Shown one piece after another: positions 1 through 9,349 of a stretch of DNA of 64,000 nucleotides; position 1 is the stretch's first letter; each line of letters opens with the position of its first letter. Source of the DNA: Nitrospira sp. KM1 (GTDB taxonomy: Bacteria; Nitrospirota; Nitrospiria; Nitrospirales; Nitrospiraceae); NCBI RefSeq assembly GCF_011405515.1, contig NZ_AP022671.1, positions 4,445,224-4,509,223 of the forward strand, in the 5' to 3' direction. The notes under the pieces are model-generated. The model worked only from the letters and a program-made list of their open reading frames with translations. It was not told the origin of the DNA and did not search any database. The translations under genes were made by a program, and so were the position numbers.

Positions 1-1
1 G

Positions 2-1000
2 TACGGACTGACCGCGGATCTGCTCGCGCACCATGGGCGTAGTGTACCCGCAAAGATCTTACAGGCCATCAGGCGGAGCCGGTCATTTCTTTCCGCTATG
101 GCGGACTCCGATGGCCGTTTGCCCTCCATCGGCGACAGTGACGATGGGTATGCGCTGACTCCCTTGTTGGGCATCCGGCACGACGTCCAAGAGGGGAAGG
201 CGCTGAGCACCTTCGCTTCGTCGGGCTATTCGATCATTCACGGTAAGGGCCGGGTGAAGACCACGTTGATGTTCGATCACGGTTCTTTGGGCATGGCGCC
301 GTGCTTTGCCCACGGGCATGCAGACGCCTTATCGGTCGCTCTGCGCGAGGATCGTGAAGACATTCTCGTCGATCCGGGAACGTTCGTGTACTCGGGAAAG
401 CCCGAGTGGCGAGCCTATTTCAGGGGAACGCGAGCACACAATACGGTCGCGGTCGACAGCCTGGACCAAGCGGTTCAGGAAACACCCTTCCAGTGGTCTT
501 CCTCATTCAGCGCGCGGTTGGTCTCACGCAGAGAAGCGAAGGACGGGCAAATTACGTTGATCGCGATGCACGATGGGTATGTGAGGAGATGCGGCGTCCA
601 CCACTGGCGTGGGGTGCTGTCCAATGGTGATGGATTGTGGGTCATCGTCGATATGCTGACCGGGCAAGGAGCGCACGCGCTTGAACTCAACTGGCACCTG
701 GGCCGAAGGCCGGTCGTGCAAGGCACCGAATATGTGCTTCCCGGACTTGAATCGAAATTCTGTTTATCTGCCACCGGCGGGACTCATGAACTTATTCGGG
801 CGGGTGACAATGCGTCCGGTGGGTGGCGTTCCTCCTTCTATGGGGTCCGTGAACCGCTGGATACGTTACGTGTCCGCTATCACGGAACCTTGCCCCATCA
901 TTTCGTGACGTGCATAACGGAGCGCCCGATTGACGAAAATGTTCGCCTATCGGCTATGTCGCTCCTGAAAGGCCTGATCGATGAAGCCCGAACGCATTGA
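2..1000 (+). CDS. Heparinase II/III-family protein, C-terminal part (5' cut by window)
   Basis: The frame is open from the first bases of the window to the stop, so the gene starts upstream and only its C-terminal ~332 residues are visible. The visible part resembles the beta-sheet C-terminal domain of heparinase II/III-like polysaccharide lyases: the stretch around FAHGHADALSVAL followed by DILVDPGTFVYSG and RGTRAHNTVAVD is the typical metal/catalytic-site region (His and Asn) of that family. Such proteins sit in many XrtA exopolysaccharide loci and are thought to trim or modify the polymer in the periplasm. It overlaps the next gene by 20 bp, so it is the upstream member of the same operon. 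Internal ATG at 98 is probably not the true start. Substrate is unknown. Confidence 0.8.
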   Translation, partial: YGLTADLLAHHGRSVPAKILQAIRRSRSFLSAMADSDGRLPSIGDSDDGYALTPLLGIRHDVQEGKALSTFASSGYSIIHGKGRVKTTLMFDHGSLGMAPCFAHGHADALSVALREDREDILVDPGTFVYSGKPEWRAYFRGTRAHNTVAVDSLDQAVQETPFQWSSSFSARLVSRREAKDGQITLIAMHDGYVRRCGVHHWRGVLSNGDGLWVIVDMLTGQGAHALELNWHLGRRPVVQGTEYVLPGLESKFCLSATGGTHELIRAGDNASGGWRSSFYGVREPLDTLRVRYHGTLPHHFVTCITERPIDENVRLSAMSLLKGLIDEARTH

Positions 1001-1778
1001 GATTCTCGGCGTTCCGGTCGACTGCCTCACGATGAACCAGGCGCTGGAACATGTCGACTCCGTCTTGATGAGCGGCACGGCCCACAGCGTGGTCGCGGTC
1101 AATCCGGAGAAGGTCATGAAGGCGCTCGACGACAAGAGGCTACTCGAACGGCTCGGTCGCGCCAGCGTGCTGATCCCGGACGGAATCGGGGTGGTCTTTG
1201 CCGCGCGCATATTAGGCTTAGGCCGGTTCGAGCGTGTCCCGGGCTCTGAACTCATGCCCAAGCTCTGCGAGTTAGCCGCGCGAAAGGGTTATCGCACATT
1301 TCTGTTCGGGGCCGCTGTCGATGTTCTCGCCAGTGCGGTCGAGACACTACGCCAGCGATATCCCGGCATCATCATTGCCGGGTCGCAGCATGGGTTTGTA
1401 GCGGATGAAGACATGCCGGGGTTGATCGAGCGGATCAATTCACTGGAGGTCGATATCTTATTCGTGGCATTGGGCAGCCCCAAACAAGAGGATTGGATCG
1501 ACCGCTATCTGCCTTTATTAAGAGTCCGGCTGTGTCAGGGTGTCGGAGGAACGTTCGACGTCATTGCCGGCCGGGTCAAGCGCGCCCCCGCTGCCTTCCG
1601 CGCAGCGCATCTGGAATGGTTTTACCGCCTGGCGACCAATCCGCAACGGATACGCCGGCAAACCGCGCTGCCAAAGTTTGTGTTCGAAGTATTGAAACAG
1701 CGAGCCAAGCATAACTTCATCTTGTTCGGACATCGTACGACCCCAAAATCGCAGCCGACCCAGCGCCCCCATTCGTAA
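981..1778 (+). CDS. WecG/TagA/CpsF-family glycosyltransferase
   Basis: A 265-residue protein with the full set of WecG/TagA signatures: an N-terminal segment VPVDCLTMNQAL, the VNPEKVMKA motif, PDGIGVVFAARILG, the GSPKQEDWI motif and the GGTFDVIAGRVKRAP-FRAAHLEWFYRL C-terminal block. These enzymes add a sugar (ManNAcA in WecG, ManNAc in TagA) to an undecaprenyl-linked intermediate on the cytoplasmic face. Start ATG lies inside the end of the heparinase gene (20-bp overlap), implying translational coupling. Placed directly before exosortase and near a WecA-like priming enzyme, it probably adds the second sugar of the exopolysaccharide repeat. The exact donor sugar cannot be read from sequence. 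Confidence 0.9.
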   Translation: MKPERIEILGVPVDCLTMNQALEHVDSVLMSGTAHSVVAVNPEKVMKALDDKRLLERLGRASVLIPDGIGVVFAARILGLGRFERVPGSELMPKLCELAARKGYRTFLFGAAVDVLASAVETLRQRYPGIIIAGSQHGFVADEDMPGLIERINSLEVDILFVALGSPKQEDWIDRYLPLLRVRLCQGVGGTFDVIAGRVKRAPAAFRAAHLEWFYRLATNPQRIRRQTALPKFVFEVLKQRAKHNFILFGHRTTPKSQPTQRPHS

Positions 1779-1800
1779 TGGATGTGAGTCTGGACAGCAC

Positions 1801-3435
1801 ATGGAGACCGTGCATATGCAGGACATGAACGTTGCCGAACACTCGATCCTCGCGGAAGGGAAACCATCCCGCTATTCGGAGAACGACAATCAACGGCGTT
1901 ACTCGGCACCTGTGATGTGGGCGGTCGCCGGGCTATTCGCTGTGCTGCTCATCGGTGCGGCCTATGCCGACACGCTGGCGTACGTCATCCAACAGTGGAT
2001 GGAAGACGACAATTATAGCCACGGATTCTTCATCCCGGTGATCGTTGCCGTGTTGATTTGGCGGAAGCGCGATTTCATGCTCGCCGCCGGTATCCGGCCT
2101 TCGTGGTGGGGCGTGCTGGTGCTAGCGGTCGGCGGTCTGCTTCTCATCGTGGGGCAACTTGCAACCTTGAATGTCATCGAGAACGCATCGTTATGGCTGG
2201 TCATTGTCGGTCTCTTCCTCGCGGTGACCGGACCTCGTGCGACATGGGAAGTAGCCTTCCCTCTCGGCTATCTGCTGACGATGTTTCCGCTTCCTCAGAT
2301 GATTCAGCAGAACCTGTCATCCTCGCTACAACTTCTGTCTTCGAAGTTTGGGGTCGGCTGTCTCCAGTTGATCGGCGTGACGGCCTTCCGAGAAGGAAAC
2401 GTGATCGACCTTGGTCCGATTCAGCTGCAGGTGGTGGAGGCCTGCAGCGGGCTGCGGTATTTGTTCCCGCTCGTGTCACTGGCCCTCTTGTGCGGGTACT
2501 TGTTCCAGGACCGCTTGTGGAAACGGGTCCTGTTGGTCGGATCCGCCATTCCCTTGGCGATTTTCCTCAACGGAATTCGTATTGGAGTGATCGGTGTGTT
2601 GGTGGAATGGTACGGGCAGGGTGCGGCGGAAGGGTTCATGCACTTTTTTGAGGGATGGGTGGTGTTCGTCGTGAGCTTTGTCATTCTACTGGCCGAAATG
2701 CAGTTGCTCAGTCGCATCGGGCAATCTGCTCCTCAGCCATCTCCGTCACCCGCTCACGGGTCCGTCGCAAAACCATTCTCTGCCGTTCCGGTTTGGTCTT
2801 CTTCGATGACAGTCTGTCTGCTCCTCCTGCTGGGTATTGCCGCCGCATCGGTTCCGCTTCGCGGCCGCGAGGACATTACGCCGTCACGGCAACTGTTTCT
2901 TGATTTTCCCATGGACTTGTCGGGATGGCATGGCAGCCCGTTGACGATGGAAAAGGTCTATGTCGATGCATTGCGGTTCGACGACTATCTGCTGGCCAAT
3001 TATCAGACTTCGGCGAATGGTCCGATCAATCTGTACGTGGCATATTACGGGTCGCAGAAAACCGGCCAGTCTGCGCATTCCCCGAAAACCTGCCTGCCGG
3101 GGGGAGGTTGGGAGGTGACGTCATTGGATCAGATCACCGTCGGAAATGGTCTCTCGAACCGGATCTTCTTTGCGAACCGAGCCGTGATACAAAAAGGAGA
3201 TGCTCGGCAAATCGTCCTCTACTGGTTCAAGCAGCGTGAACGCATCGTGACGAACGAGTACCTCGTCAAGGCATGGCTGTTTTGGGATGCACTGACAAAG
3301 CAGCGAACTGACGGAGCGCTGATTCGATTGGTTGCCCCGGTGTTGCCGGGTGAAGACGATGCGGCGACGGATCAGCGGTTGCAGCAATTTGCCGCATTGG
3401 TACAACCGACCCTGTCCGCCTACGTCCCGGATTAA
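1801..3435 (+). CDS. xrtA: Exosortase A fused to EpsI domain
   Basis: A 544-residue multipass membrane protein. Residues ~35-300 form about eight hydrophobic helices of exosortase type; the catalytic residues are visible as Cys215 in VVEACSGLRYL, Arg260 in FLNGIRIG and His281 in GFMHFFEGW (numbering from ATG 1801). A further helix near 335-350 leads into a periplasmic EpsI domain (about 360-544, with HSPKTCLPGGGWEV). The fused XrtA-EpsI form is well known in exopolysaccharide loci. The enzyme is expected to cut and re-attach PEP-CTERM proteins at the inner membrane; EpsI supports polysaccharide production. An internal ATG at 1816 is an alternative start. The protein agrees in length with the fused family (about 500-550 residues). 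Confidence 0.93.
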   Translation: METVHMQDMNVAEHSILAEGKPSRYSENDNQRRYSAPVMWAVAGLFAVLLIGAAYADTLAYVIQQWMEDDNYSHGFFIPVIVAVLIWRKRDFMLAAGIRPSWWGVLVLAVGGLLLIVGQLATLNVIENASLWLVIVGLFLAVTGPRATWEVAFPLGYLLTMFPLPQMIQQNLSSSLQLLSSKFGVGCLQLIGVTAFREGNVIDLGPIQLQVVEACSGLRYLFPLVSLALLCGYLFQDRLWKRVLLVGSAIPLAIFLNGIRIGVIGVLVEWYGQGAAEGFMHFFEGWVVFVVSFVILLAEMQLLSRIGQSAPQPSPSPAHGSVAKPFSAVPVWSSSMTVCLLLLLGIAAASVPLRGREDITPSRQLFLDFPMDLSGWHGSPLTMEKVYVDALRFDDYLLANYQTSANGPINLYVAYYGSQKTGQSAHSPKTCLPGGGWEVTSLDQITVGNGLSNRIFFANRAVIQKGDARQIVLYWFKQRERIVTNEYLVKAWLFWDALTKQRTDGALIRLVAPVLPGEDDAATDQRLQQFAALVQPTLSAYVPD

Positions 3436-3445
3436 ATCGAAGGAT

Positions 3446-5080
3446 ATGGCCACCGCATTCTTTTTCAGCTTTTTGGGGTCTCTGATCATCTGCATGGCGC
3501 TCATTCCGCCGTTGATGGCATCGGCCGGGCGCCTCCAGGTGCTCGATGTTCCCGGCGGCCGGAAGGCACACTCGGGCTCTGTGGCCAAGGTCGGCGGTAT
3601 TGCTTTGGCCACGGGCACCTTCATTGGTGTGCTGATGTGGGCGCCGAAGGACGATGTGATCCTGGCCAGTCTCCTGGGCGGATTGATCATTCTGCTGTTC
3701 GGCATCTGGGATGATCGGGTCGGGTTGACCTACTCGGTCAAATTTGCAGGACAGGCGTTGGCGGCATTCATCGTCTTGGCGGTAGGCGGAGTACACGTGA
3801 GCAGTCTTCCAATGATTCCAGATTCCTGGATGACTCCGTGGGTCAGTCTCCCGTTTACGTTTCTGACCTTGATCGCCGTGACCAACGCCGTCAATTTAGC
3901 CGATGGGTTGGACGGGCTGGCCGGCGGATTATCACTCATCAGCTTTGCCGCGACCGCCATTCTGGCGTTCCAAATGGAAGACTCCCTGCTGATGCTGATG
4001 GTGGTATCCGTGCTCGGCGGGCTGCTCGGGTTCCTCCGATTCAATACCTATCCGGCACGCGTATTCATGGGCGATGCAGGAAGCCAATTCCTCGGTTTCT
4101 ATCTCGGCGTGACGGCGCTCGTTCTCACTGATCCATCACATGGTCCGTATAGTCCGATGACGGCACTGTTCATTTGGGGATTACCGGTCCTCGACATGTT
4201 CGGAGTGATGATCCAACGCTGGCATGAAGGCCGTTCACCGTTCATCGGAGACCGGAATCACTTGCATCATCGTCTGCTGAGCATGGGATGGTCGCATCGC
4301 GAGGCCGTGATGCTCATTTATGCCGTTCAAACCGGATTGGTGACATTGGCATATACCACACGTTGGCAGCCTGACTGGGTGTTGATGCTGATCTATCTGG
4401 TCGTTGCGGCGTGCGTCTTGATCATTTATATACGGCCGGTTGATCGGCTGATGTTGCATGCGCGATCTGCCGACACTATGCGCGAGGATGGCAGAGCCGT
4501 CGCCTGGCGTTCAAATTATCCCGGGCTTGCGCAATTGCCCATCCGTCTGCTGGCGGTTGTCGTGCCGGGATTTCTTATTGTGAGCGTAGGCCTGCCGCAA
4601 CACATTCCCTTTGATGCCGGCCTCGTGGCCGCCGGCCTTCTCGCCGCGCTCGTGTGCGGCATGCGGCTGTGGCCCCGTTCGGCGCCATTTCTGGTGCGCG
4701 CGGGCCTTTACGTCGGCAGTACCTTTGTTTTGTATTTCAGTGAACTCAGCGCCCCTGCTATGGCGTCTCCGTGGCTTCAGCCGGTCAACCTGTTGCTCAT
4801 CGGGGTGGCGCTGCTCGTCATCACGGTCATGAAGGTGACGGCGGCAGACAAATTTGAAATGACGCCGCTTGATTCCTTAATGGTGCTGTTGGCAACGCTA
4901 TTGCCGTTTCTGCCGGACATGGAGGTCGGCGAGATTAATCTGAGTCTGTTGACGGCAAAACTGATCGTGCTCTTCTTCTCATTCGAACTTCTTCTTCACG
5001 GCTATAGCCGACGGATTACGGAAGCCGGATTCCTGGCCATGTGGCTCTTGAGCGGCCTGGTGATCCGCGCGTGGGTGTAA
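3446..5080 (+). CDS. WecA/MraY-like undecaprenyl-phosphate sugar-1-phosphate transferase
   Basis: Start chosen at ATG 3446, 10 bp after the xrtA stop; upstream in-frame codons lie inside xrtA. The 544-residue protein has ~10 or more membrane helices. Family motifs are clear: GIWDDRVGL (Asp pair), NAVNLADGLDGLAGG, RVFMGDAGSQFLGF and the cytoplasmic DRNHLHHRL histidine loop, all typical of polyprenyl-phosphate N-acetylhexosamine-1-phosphate transferases (WecA, MraY). It is longer than WecA (about 360 residues) because of an extra C-terminal hydrophobic region, from about residue 370 on, carrying several additional helices of unknown role. It probably primes the exopolysaccharide repeat unit on undecaprenyl phosphate, the step before the WecG-like enzyme encoded just upstream. 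Confidence 0.9.
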   Translation: MATAFFFSFLGSLIICMALIPPLMASAGRLQVLDVPGGRKAHSGSVAKVGGIALATGTFIGVLMWAPKDDVILASLLGGLIILLFGIWDDRVGLTYSVKFAGQALAAFIVLAVGGVHVSSLPMIPDSWMTPWVSLPFTFLTLIAVTNAVNLADGLDGLAGGLSLISFAATAILAFQMEDSLLMLMVVSVLGGLLGFLRFNTYPARVFMGDAGSQFLGFYLGVTALVLTDPSHGPYSPMTALFIWGLPVLDMFGVMIQRWHEGRSPFIGDRNHLHHRLLSMGWSHREAVMLIYAVQTGLVTLAYTTRWQPDWVLMLIYLVVAACVLIIYIRPVDRLMLHARSADTMREDGRAVAWRSNYPGLAQLPIRLLAVVVPGFLIVSVGLPQHIPFDAGLVAAGLLAALVCGMRLWPRSAPFLVRAGLYVGSTFVLYFSELSAPAMASPWLQPVNLLLIGVALLVITVMKVTAADKFEMTPLDSLMVLLATLLPFLPDMEVGEINLSLLTAKLIVLFFSFELLLHGYSRRITEAGFLAMWLLSGLVIRAWV

Positions 5081-5103
5081 CGATGCATCGAAAGGACGAC
5101 CAT

Positions 5104-7488
5104 ATGTGGTTCCGCGGCCAAGCAGTGGTGTTCATCGTGTGTTTCATCGCGATCACGGCATGCGGAGGGCCGGAAGAGCGCAAAGCGCAACATCGGTTGC
5201 GGGCACAAGAGTACATGCAAGAGGGGAATTTCCCCAAAGCTCGAGTGGCCCTCCGCAACGTGCTGAAAATCGACCCGAAGGACGCCGAAGCGTACCTGCT
5301 GGCCGCTCAGGTGGAAGAAAAAGAACGTAACTGGCGGAATGCCTTTGCGAACTACCAGCGTGTGGTGGAGCTGGTTCCTGATCACGAACGGGCCCAAGTT
5401 CGTCTGGCAAAGTTCTACCTCGAAGCCCGCATGATCGACAAGGTCTCCGAGATCGTGGACAAGGTCCTTGCCCAACATCCAGACAACGTGCAAGCTGCGA
5501 GTTTGCGGATCGCCGTTGAGGCCGTCACCGGGCAACTTTCTGAGGCGACGGTCAAAGGTGAGAAATTGGTCGCGGCTCATCCGACCGATCCGGACGCCAC
5601 GTTGCTGCTCGCCACTCTCTATGTGGCCCAAGGCAGAGGAACCGATGCGGAGGCCATTCTCCAGCGTGCGGTTGATGCCAACCCAAAAAATCTCGAACTG
5701 CTCGACGGATACGCGAGTGTCTTGAGCAAGATCGGTGAACCGCAGCGAGCAGAGAGTCTGTATCAACGCATCGTCGCGACCGAGCCGAAAGTCATGGAGC
5801 ACCGGACCAGACTCGTGCAGTTCTACGACCAGCAGAAGCAGTACGACAAAGCGCAAGGAGTCCTGCGCCAGGCTGCACAGGACCAGCCCGACAGTGAAAT
5901 GTGGCAGCTCCGGCTGGCTGAGTATTTGATGCTGCGAGGCACGCCGGCTCAGGTCGAGGCCGCCCTTCAGGATGCAGAGCGCAGGTTGCCCTATGCGACG
6001 AAACCGCCGTTGTTGTTGGCGAAGTGGTATGAGACGCGGGGAGAGATTCCGAAGGCCCGGGCCATCTACGTGCGGTTGCGCGACGACAACAAAAAGGAAC
6101 CGATCGGCCTTGAGGCCAAGATCAAACTGGCAACACTCGATTGGACCGAGGGCAAGGAGGCCGATGCCGAGCGGCAAATGCAGGAGGTTTTGAAAGAGAA
6201 TCCGCGGTCGTCGGAAGCGTTGATGCTCCAGGGAAAGATTGCACTGAAGCGCAACAACGGGAAGGAAGCCGTTACTGCCTTCCGTTCCGTCCTGAAGGAT
6301 CAGCCGGAGTTGGTGGAGGGACACGTGCTGCTCGGCCGGGCTCATCTGGCCATCGGAGAAACCACGCTGGCGAAGGACAGCTTCGAACGGGCCGCGGCGC
6401 TGAGTCCTGGCGTCTCGGATATTCAGGTCATGCTGGCCGGAATCGACGTGATGACTGGAAAAACCGCGGAAGCCAAGCAACGGCTCGAAGCCGTGCTGGC
6501 GAGAGAACCTCAGAACCTTCCCGCTCTGGACGCAATGTTCCGCATTCAGGCTGCATCACAGGAATGGGATAAGAGCGAGCAGACACTCTCTAAGTTGCGG
6601 ACCGCCGGAGCCGGGAAGGCCTGGGCGGATATGACCGAGGGCAACGTCCATCTGGCGAAGAAAGAATGGGATCTGGCCACGGCATCGTATGAACGAGCGC
6701 TCAATGCGGCTCCCAACGCTCCGGAGCCCCTCCTGGCGCTGCTTCAACTCGACCAGGCCTTGAACCAACGCGAGAGATCACGGGCAAGACTTGAACGATT
6801 GCTGCAGAATCCCAATCATCCGTATGCCCACGGCTTTCTTGGTGAGTTGCTGTTGCAGCAGGGTGATCGGGCTGCGGCCGATGAACATTTCCAAGCCGCT
6901 ACCAAAGCGAATCCGAAGTGGACGATTCCCTGGATTCATCTTGCCACGTTGCGCTTTACCGACAAGCGTCATCAAGACGCGCAGACCGTCATCAGAAGCG
7001 GATTAAAGGAAAATCCGAACAGCCAGGAGCTGCACATGTTGCTGGCTACGACATTGACGGAGGTGGGCGAAGTGGACGAGGCGATGAAGGAGTATGAGAT
7101 CATTCTCAAGGCAAGCCCCGGCGCAGCGCTCGCGGCGAACAATCTCGCGACGCTCCTCGTCGACCGCAAAGGGGATACGAAGAGTCTTGAACGGGCGCTT
7201 GCCTTGAGCCGGGACTTTGAACGGCAGGCCCCCAATGCCTTCTTCCTCGATACGTTGGGATGGGTGCATCATAAGCTCGGACACAAGGAAGAGGCCATTC
7301 GCGTCATGCAGCTCGCGGTGGGTAAGGCGCCCGAGCATCCGGTCCTGAACTATCATCTCGGCGTCGCCTATGCGCAAAGCGGAAAGGCAAAGGAGGCAAA
7401 GGACTATCTGCAAAAGGCGCTGGACACGGGGAAGGCCTTCACTGGTATCGATGATGCCCGATCGCTCTTGAGTTCACTCAATGGATAA
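5104..7488 (+). CDS. prsT: PEP-CTERM/XrtA-system TPR-repeat lipoprotein PrsT
   Basis: A 794-residue lipoprotein. Start taken at ATG 5104 (AAAGGA 9-10 bp upstream), which gives a short signal peptide ending in a lipobox (FIAITAC, Cys20). The rest is a long run of tetratricopeptide repeats (about 18-20 helical pairs, with repeated A-x-x-x-Y/F and P-N/D patterns). Length and layout match the TPR lipoprotein that accompanies exosortase A loci (TIGR02917-type). It is likely a scaffold in the periplasm or at the outer membrane for polymer synthesis or export. The stop overlaps the start of the export gene by 8 bp. The frame is also open upstream to 5041, but that would put the lipobox too far from the N-terminus. 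Confidence 0.9.
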   Translation: MWFRGQAVVFIVCFIAITACGGPEERKAQHRLRAQEYMQEGNFPKARVALRNVLKIDPKDAEAYLLAAQVEEKERNWRNAFANYQRVVELVPDHERAQVRLAKFYLEARMIDKVSEIVDKVLAQHPDNVQAASLRIAVEAVTGQLSEATVKGEKLVAAHPTDPDATLLLATLYVAQGRGTDAEAILQRAVDANPKNLELLDGYASVLSKIGEPQRAESLYQRIVATEPKVMEHRTRLVQFYDQQKQYDKAQGVLRQAAQDQPDSEMWQLRLAEYLMLRGTPAQVEAALQDAERRLPYATKPPLLLAKWYETRGEIPKARAIYVRLRDDNKKEPIGLEAKIKLATLDWTEGKEADAERQMQEVLKENPRSSEALMLQGKIALKRNNGKEAVTAFRSVLKDQPELVEGHVLLGRAHLAIGETTLAKDSFERAAALSPGVSDIQVMLAGIDVMTGKTAEAKQRLEAVLAREPQNLPALDAMFRIQAASQEWDKSEQTLSKLRTAGAGKAWADMTEGNVHLAKKEWDLATASYERALNAAPNAPEPLLALLQLDQALNQRERSRARLERLLQNPNHPYAHGFLGELLLQQGDRAAADEHFQAATKANPKWTIPWIHLATLRFTDKRHQDAQTVIRSGLKENPNSQELHMLLATTLTEVGEVDEAMKEYEIILKASPGAALAANNLATLLVDRKGDTKSLERALALSRDFERQAPNAFFLDTLGWVHHKLGHKEEAIRVMQLAVGKAPEHPVLNYHLGVAYAQSGKAKEAKDYLQKALDTGKAFTGIDDARSLLSSLNG

Positions 7489-8101
7489 CAGGATTGATCT
7501 GGTGACGTCGATCCATAGCACGTTCGTAGTCCTGAGCCTCATGCTCGTTCTGGGAGTCGCCGGGTGCGCCGGTACGGCGAATCAGATGAGCACGCCGGCG
7601 GCGACTGATGCCCCGGACGCCGGGTATCTGCTGGGACCGGAAGATGTGCTGACCGTGACTGTATGGCGGGACGAACATCTGACGAAAGAAACGGTCGTGC
7701 GCCCGGACGGCATGATCTCCTTTCCACTGATCGAGGACGTCCCGGCGGCCGGCCGTACGGTGGCAGACGTTCGAGCAGACATTACAAAGCGTCTGACTCG
7801 GTATATGCCCACGCCGAATGTTTCGGTTGCAGTCACGAAGCTGCTCAGTTACCGAATATATGTGCTGGGCCGAGTCAACAAACCTGGTGAGTTTATGGTC
7901 GGTCACACGACCGACATTCTTCAGGCCCTGAGTCTCGCCGGAGGTCTGACGCCCTATGCATCGGAAAACGACATCAAGATCATACGCCGGGTTGGCGGAG
8001 AACAGCAGACGTTCGAGTTTCGGTATGCGGAAGTCAGAAAAGGAAAGGATCTGAATCAGAACATCATATTGCAACGCGGCGACGTGGTCATGGTGCCTTG
8101 A
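7481..8101 (+). CDS. Polysaccharide export lipoprotein (Wza/EpsE-like, XrtA-associated)
   Basis: A 206-residue secreted lipoprotein with lipobox LVLGVAGC (Cys29). It then has the Poly_export domain (YLLGPEDVLTVTVWRDEHLT, VRPDGMISFPLIEDVPAAG, about 45-125) and a SLBB-like beta-grasp domain (YVLGRVNKPGEF, about 128-190). The short form with one SLBB matches XrtA-type exopolysaccharide export proteins rather than full-length Wza (about 380 residues). It would form or contribute to the outer-membrane/periplasmic export channel together with the chain-length protein encoded at 9350. Start ATG overlaps the preceding stop codon, so the two genes are translationally coupled. Confidence 0.92.
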   Translation: MDNRIDLVTSIHSTFVVLSLMLVLGVAGCAGTANQMSTPAATDAPDAGYLLGPEDVLTVTVWRDEHLTKETVVRPDGMISFPLIEDVPAAGRTVADVRADITKRLTRYMPTPNVSVAVTKLLSYRIYVLGRVNKPGEFMVGHTTDILQALSLAGGLTPYASENDIKIIRRVGGEQQTFEFRYAEVRKGKDLNQNIILQRGDVVMVP

Positions 8102-8136
8102 CGGCCACCCGGACGTTTCAAGGAATATGAAGGCCC

Positions 8137-9333
8137 ATGATGCGTGCATCGCGATGGTGGCTGCAAGGAATTGGCGTAATGATGGTGTTGTCTGCGACAT
8201 TCATGAGGAGCGAAGCGGCCGAATGGTCCGCTCAGCCTTCCTTGAGTGTTCGGGGACAGTACAATAGCAATCTTCTCTTGACGTCTTCTCCTCATGAGGG
8301 CGTGTGGGGCGTATGGGCCAGTCCCGGGATGAAATTTGCCGGATCAACGGAAAATTTTGAAATGAGCGGTAGAACCGCAGCCGATTTTGTCAACTACTAT
8401 GGAGGAGAAAATCGATCGCTCACGAATCTGTATTTTCCAATATCGGCCAAATATACCACTCAGCGGGAAACGTTTGGATTCGACGGCGGATTCATACGAG
8501 ACAACACCTTGATGGGAGAACTGCGTCAAACGGGCGTGGCGATAAATTTTACTCAACGAAACATGTGGAATCTTTCGCCATCATGGACCCACGCTCTCAC
8601 CGAGCAAGTCTCGCTTCAAGCCGGCTTTCAATATGTGAACACGACCTATGAAAATGGTCTGCAACTGGGGCTAGTGGATTACGATCTGCAAGGGGGGTCA
8701 GGAGCAGTGATTTATAGTCCGGGAGAAAGAGACGAATTCAAGCTTTCCTTCTCATACACGGATTTTCATGCTCCTCAGGCGAACAGCTTGCGGTCTGAGA
8801 TCTATAACGTACAACCGTCCTGGACTCACGGGTTCAGTGAATCGATAAGCGCCACGATCGCTGGCGGGCCCAGTCTCGTACACTCTGCCGTTGGTGCCGA
8901 ACCGTTTCGACAAAGTGACCGTCAGACTGTGTGGGTGGGGTCCGCCAATCTCAAAAAGCAATGGGAAGATGCCTCCGCACAGGTCGAGATCGGGCGAGAC
9001 ATAAACCCGAGCGGCTTTGGTCTGCTACTAAAGACCGACAGATTGACGATGACTCTTTCAAAAAATGTGAATGAGCGATGGACCGCTTCGCTCTCCGGGG
9101 CGTATGTGATGTCCTCAGGGCTCAGTACCCAAACCTTTCGGGGCAGTTTCCCGGACAATCAATATATAACCGTTTCTCCTGCAGTGAACTGGAAGATTGG
9201 TGAGTGGTGGGCGGTGGACTTCACGTACACCTATTCAGATCGACAGGTCAAGACGTTCAATGATCATGCCACTGCAAATATTGGCAGCATCATGTTGACC
9301 TATTTCCCTCCAAAACTCAGGATGGGCCGGTAG
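8137..9333 (+). CDS. Outer-membrane beta-barrel protein of the PEP-CTERM/XrtA locus
   Basis: A 398-residue protein with a signal peptide (hydrophobic 9-24, cleavage near SEAAEWSAQ). The mature part is made of alternating amphipathic strands with many aromatic residues and ends YFPPKLRMGR. Size, position after the export lipoprotein and before the chain-length gene, and strand pattern match the PEP-CTERM-associated barrel family (TIGR03016-like). It could be the outer-membrane pore for the exopolysaccharide. The assignment rests on context and general barrel character, since the primary sequence of such proteins is poorly conserved. Confidence 0.75.
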   Translation: MMRASRWWLQGIGVMMVLSATFMRSEAAEWSAQPSLSVRGQYNSNLLLTSSPHEGVWGVWASPGMKFAGSTENFEMSGRTAADFVNYYGGENRSLTNLYFPISAKYTTQRETFGFDGGFIRDNTLMGELRQTGVAINFTQRNMWNLSPSWTHALTEQVSLQAGFQYVNTTYENGLQLGLVDYDLQGGSGAVIYSPGERDEFKLSFSYTDFHAPQANSLRSEIYNVQPSWTHGFSESISATIAGGPSLVHSAVGAEPFRQSDRQTVWVGSANLKKQWEDASAQVEIGRDINPSGFGLLLKTDRLTMTLSKNVNERWTASLSGAYVMSSGLSTQTFRGSFPDNQYITVSPAVNWKIGEWWAVDFTYTYSDRQVKTFNDHATANIGSIMLTYFPPKLRMGR

Positions 9334-9349
9334 GTGAAGGAGTAGATGT

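Noticed and set aside
5002..6480. Long open frame (492 codons) on the - strand opposite prsT
   Set aside because: It is a shadow of the high-GC TPR gene: no ribosome site, no domain, and unnatural composition rich in His/Arg/Leu.
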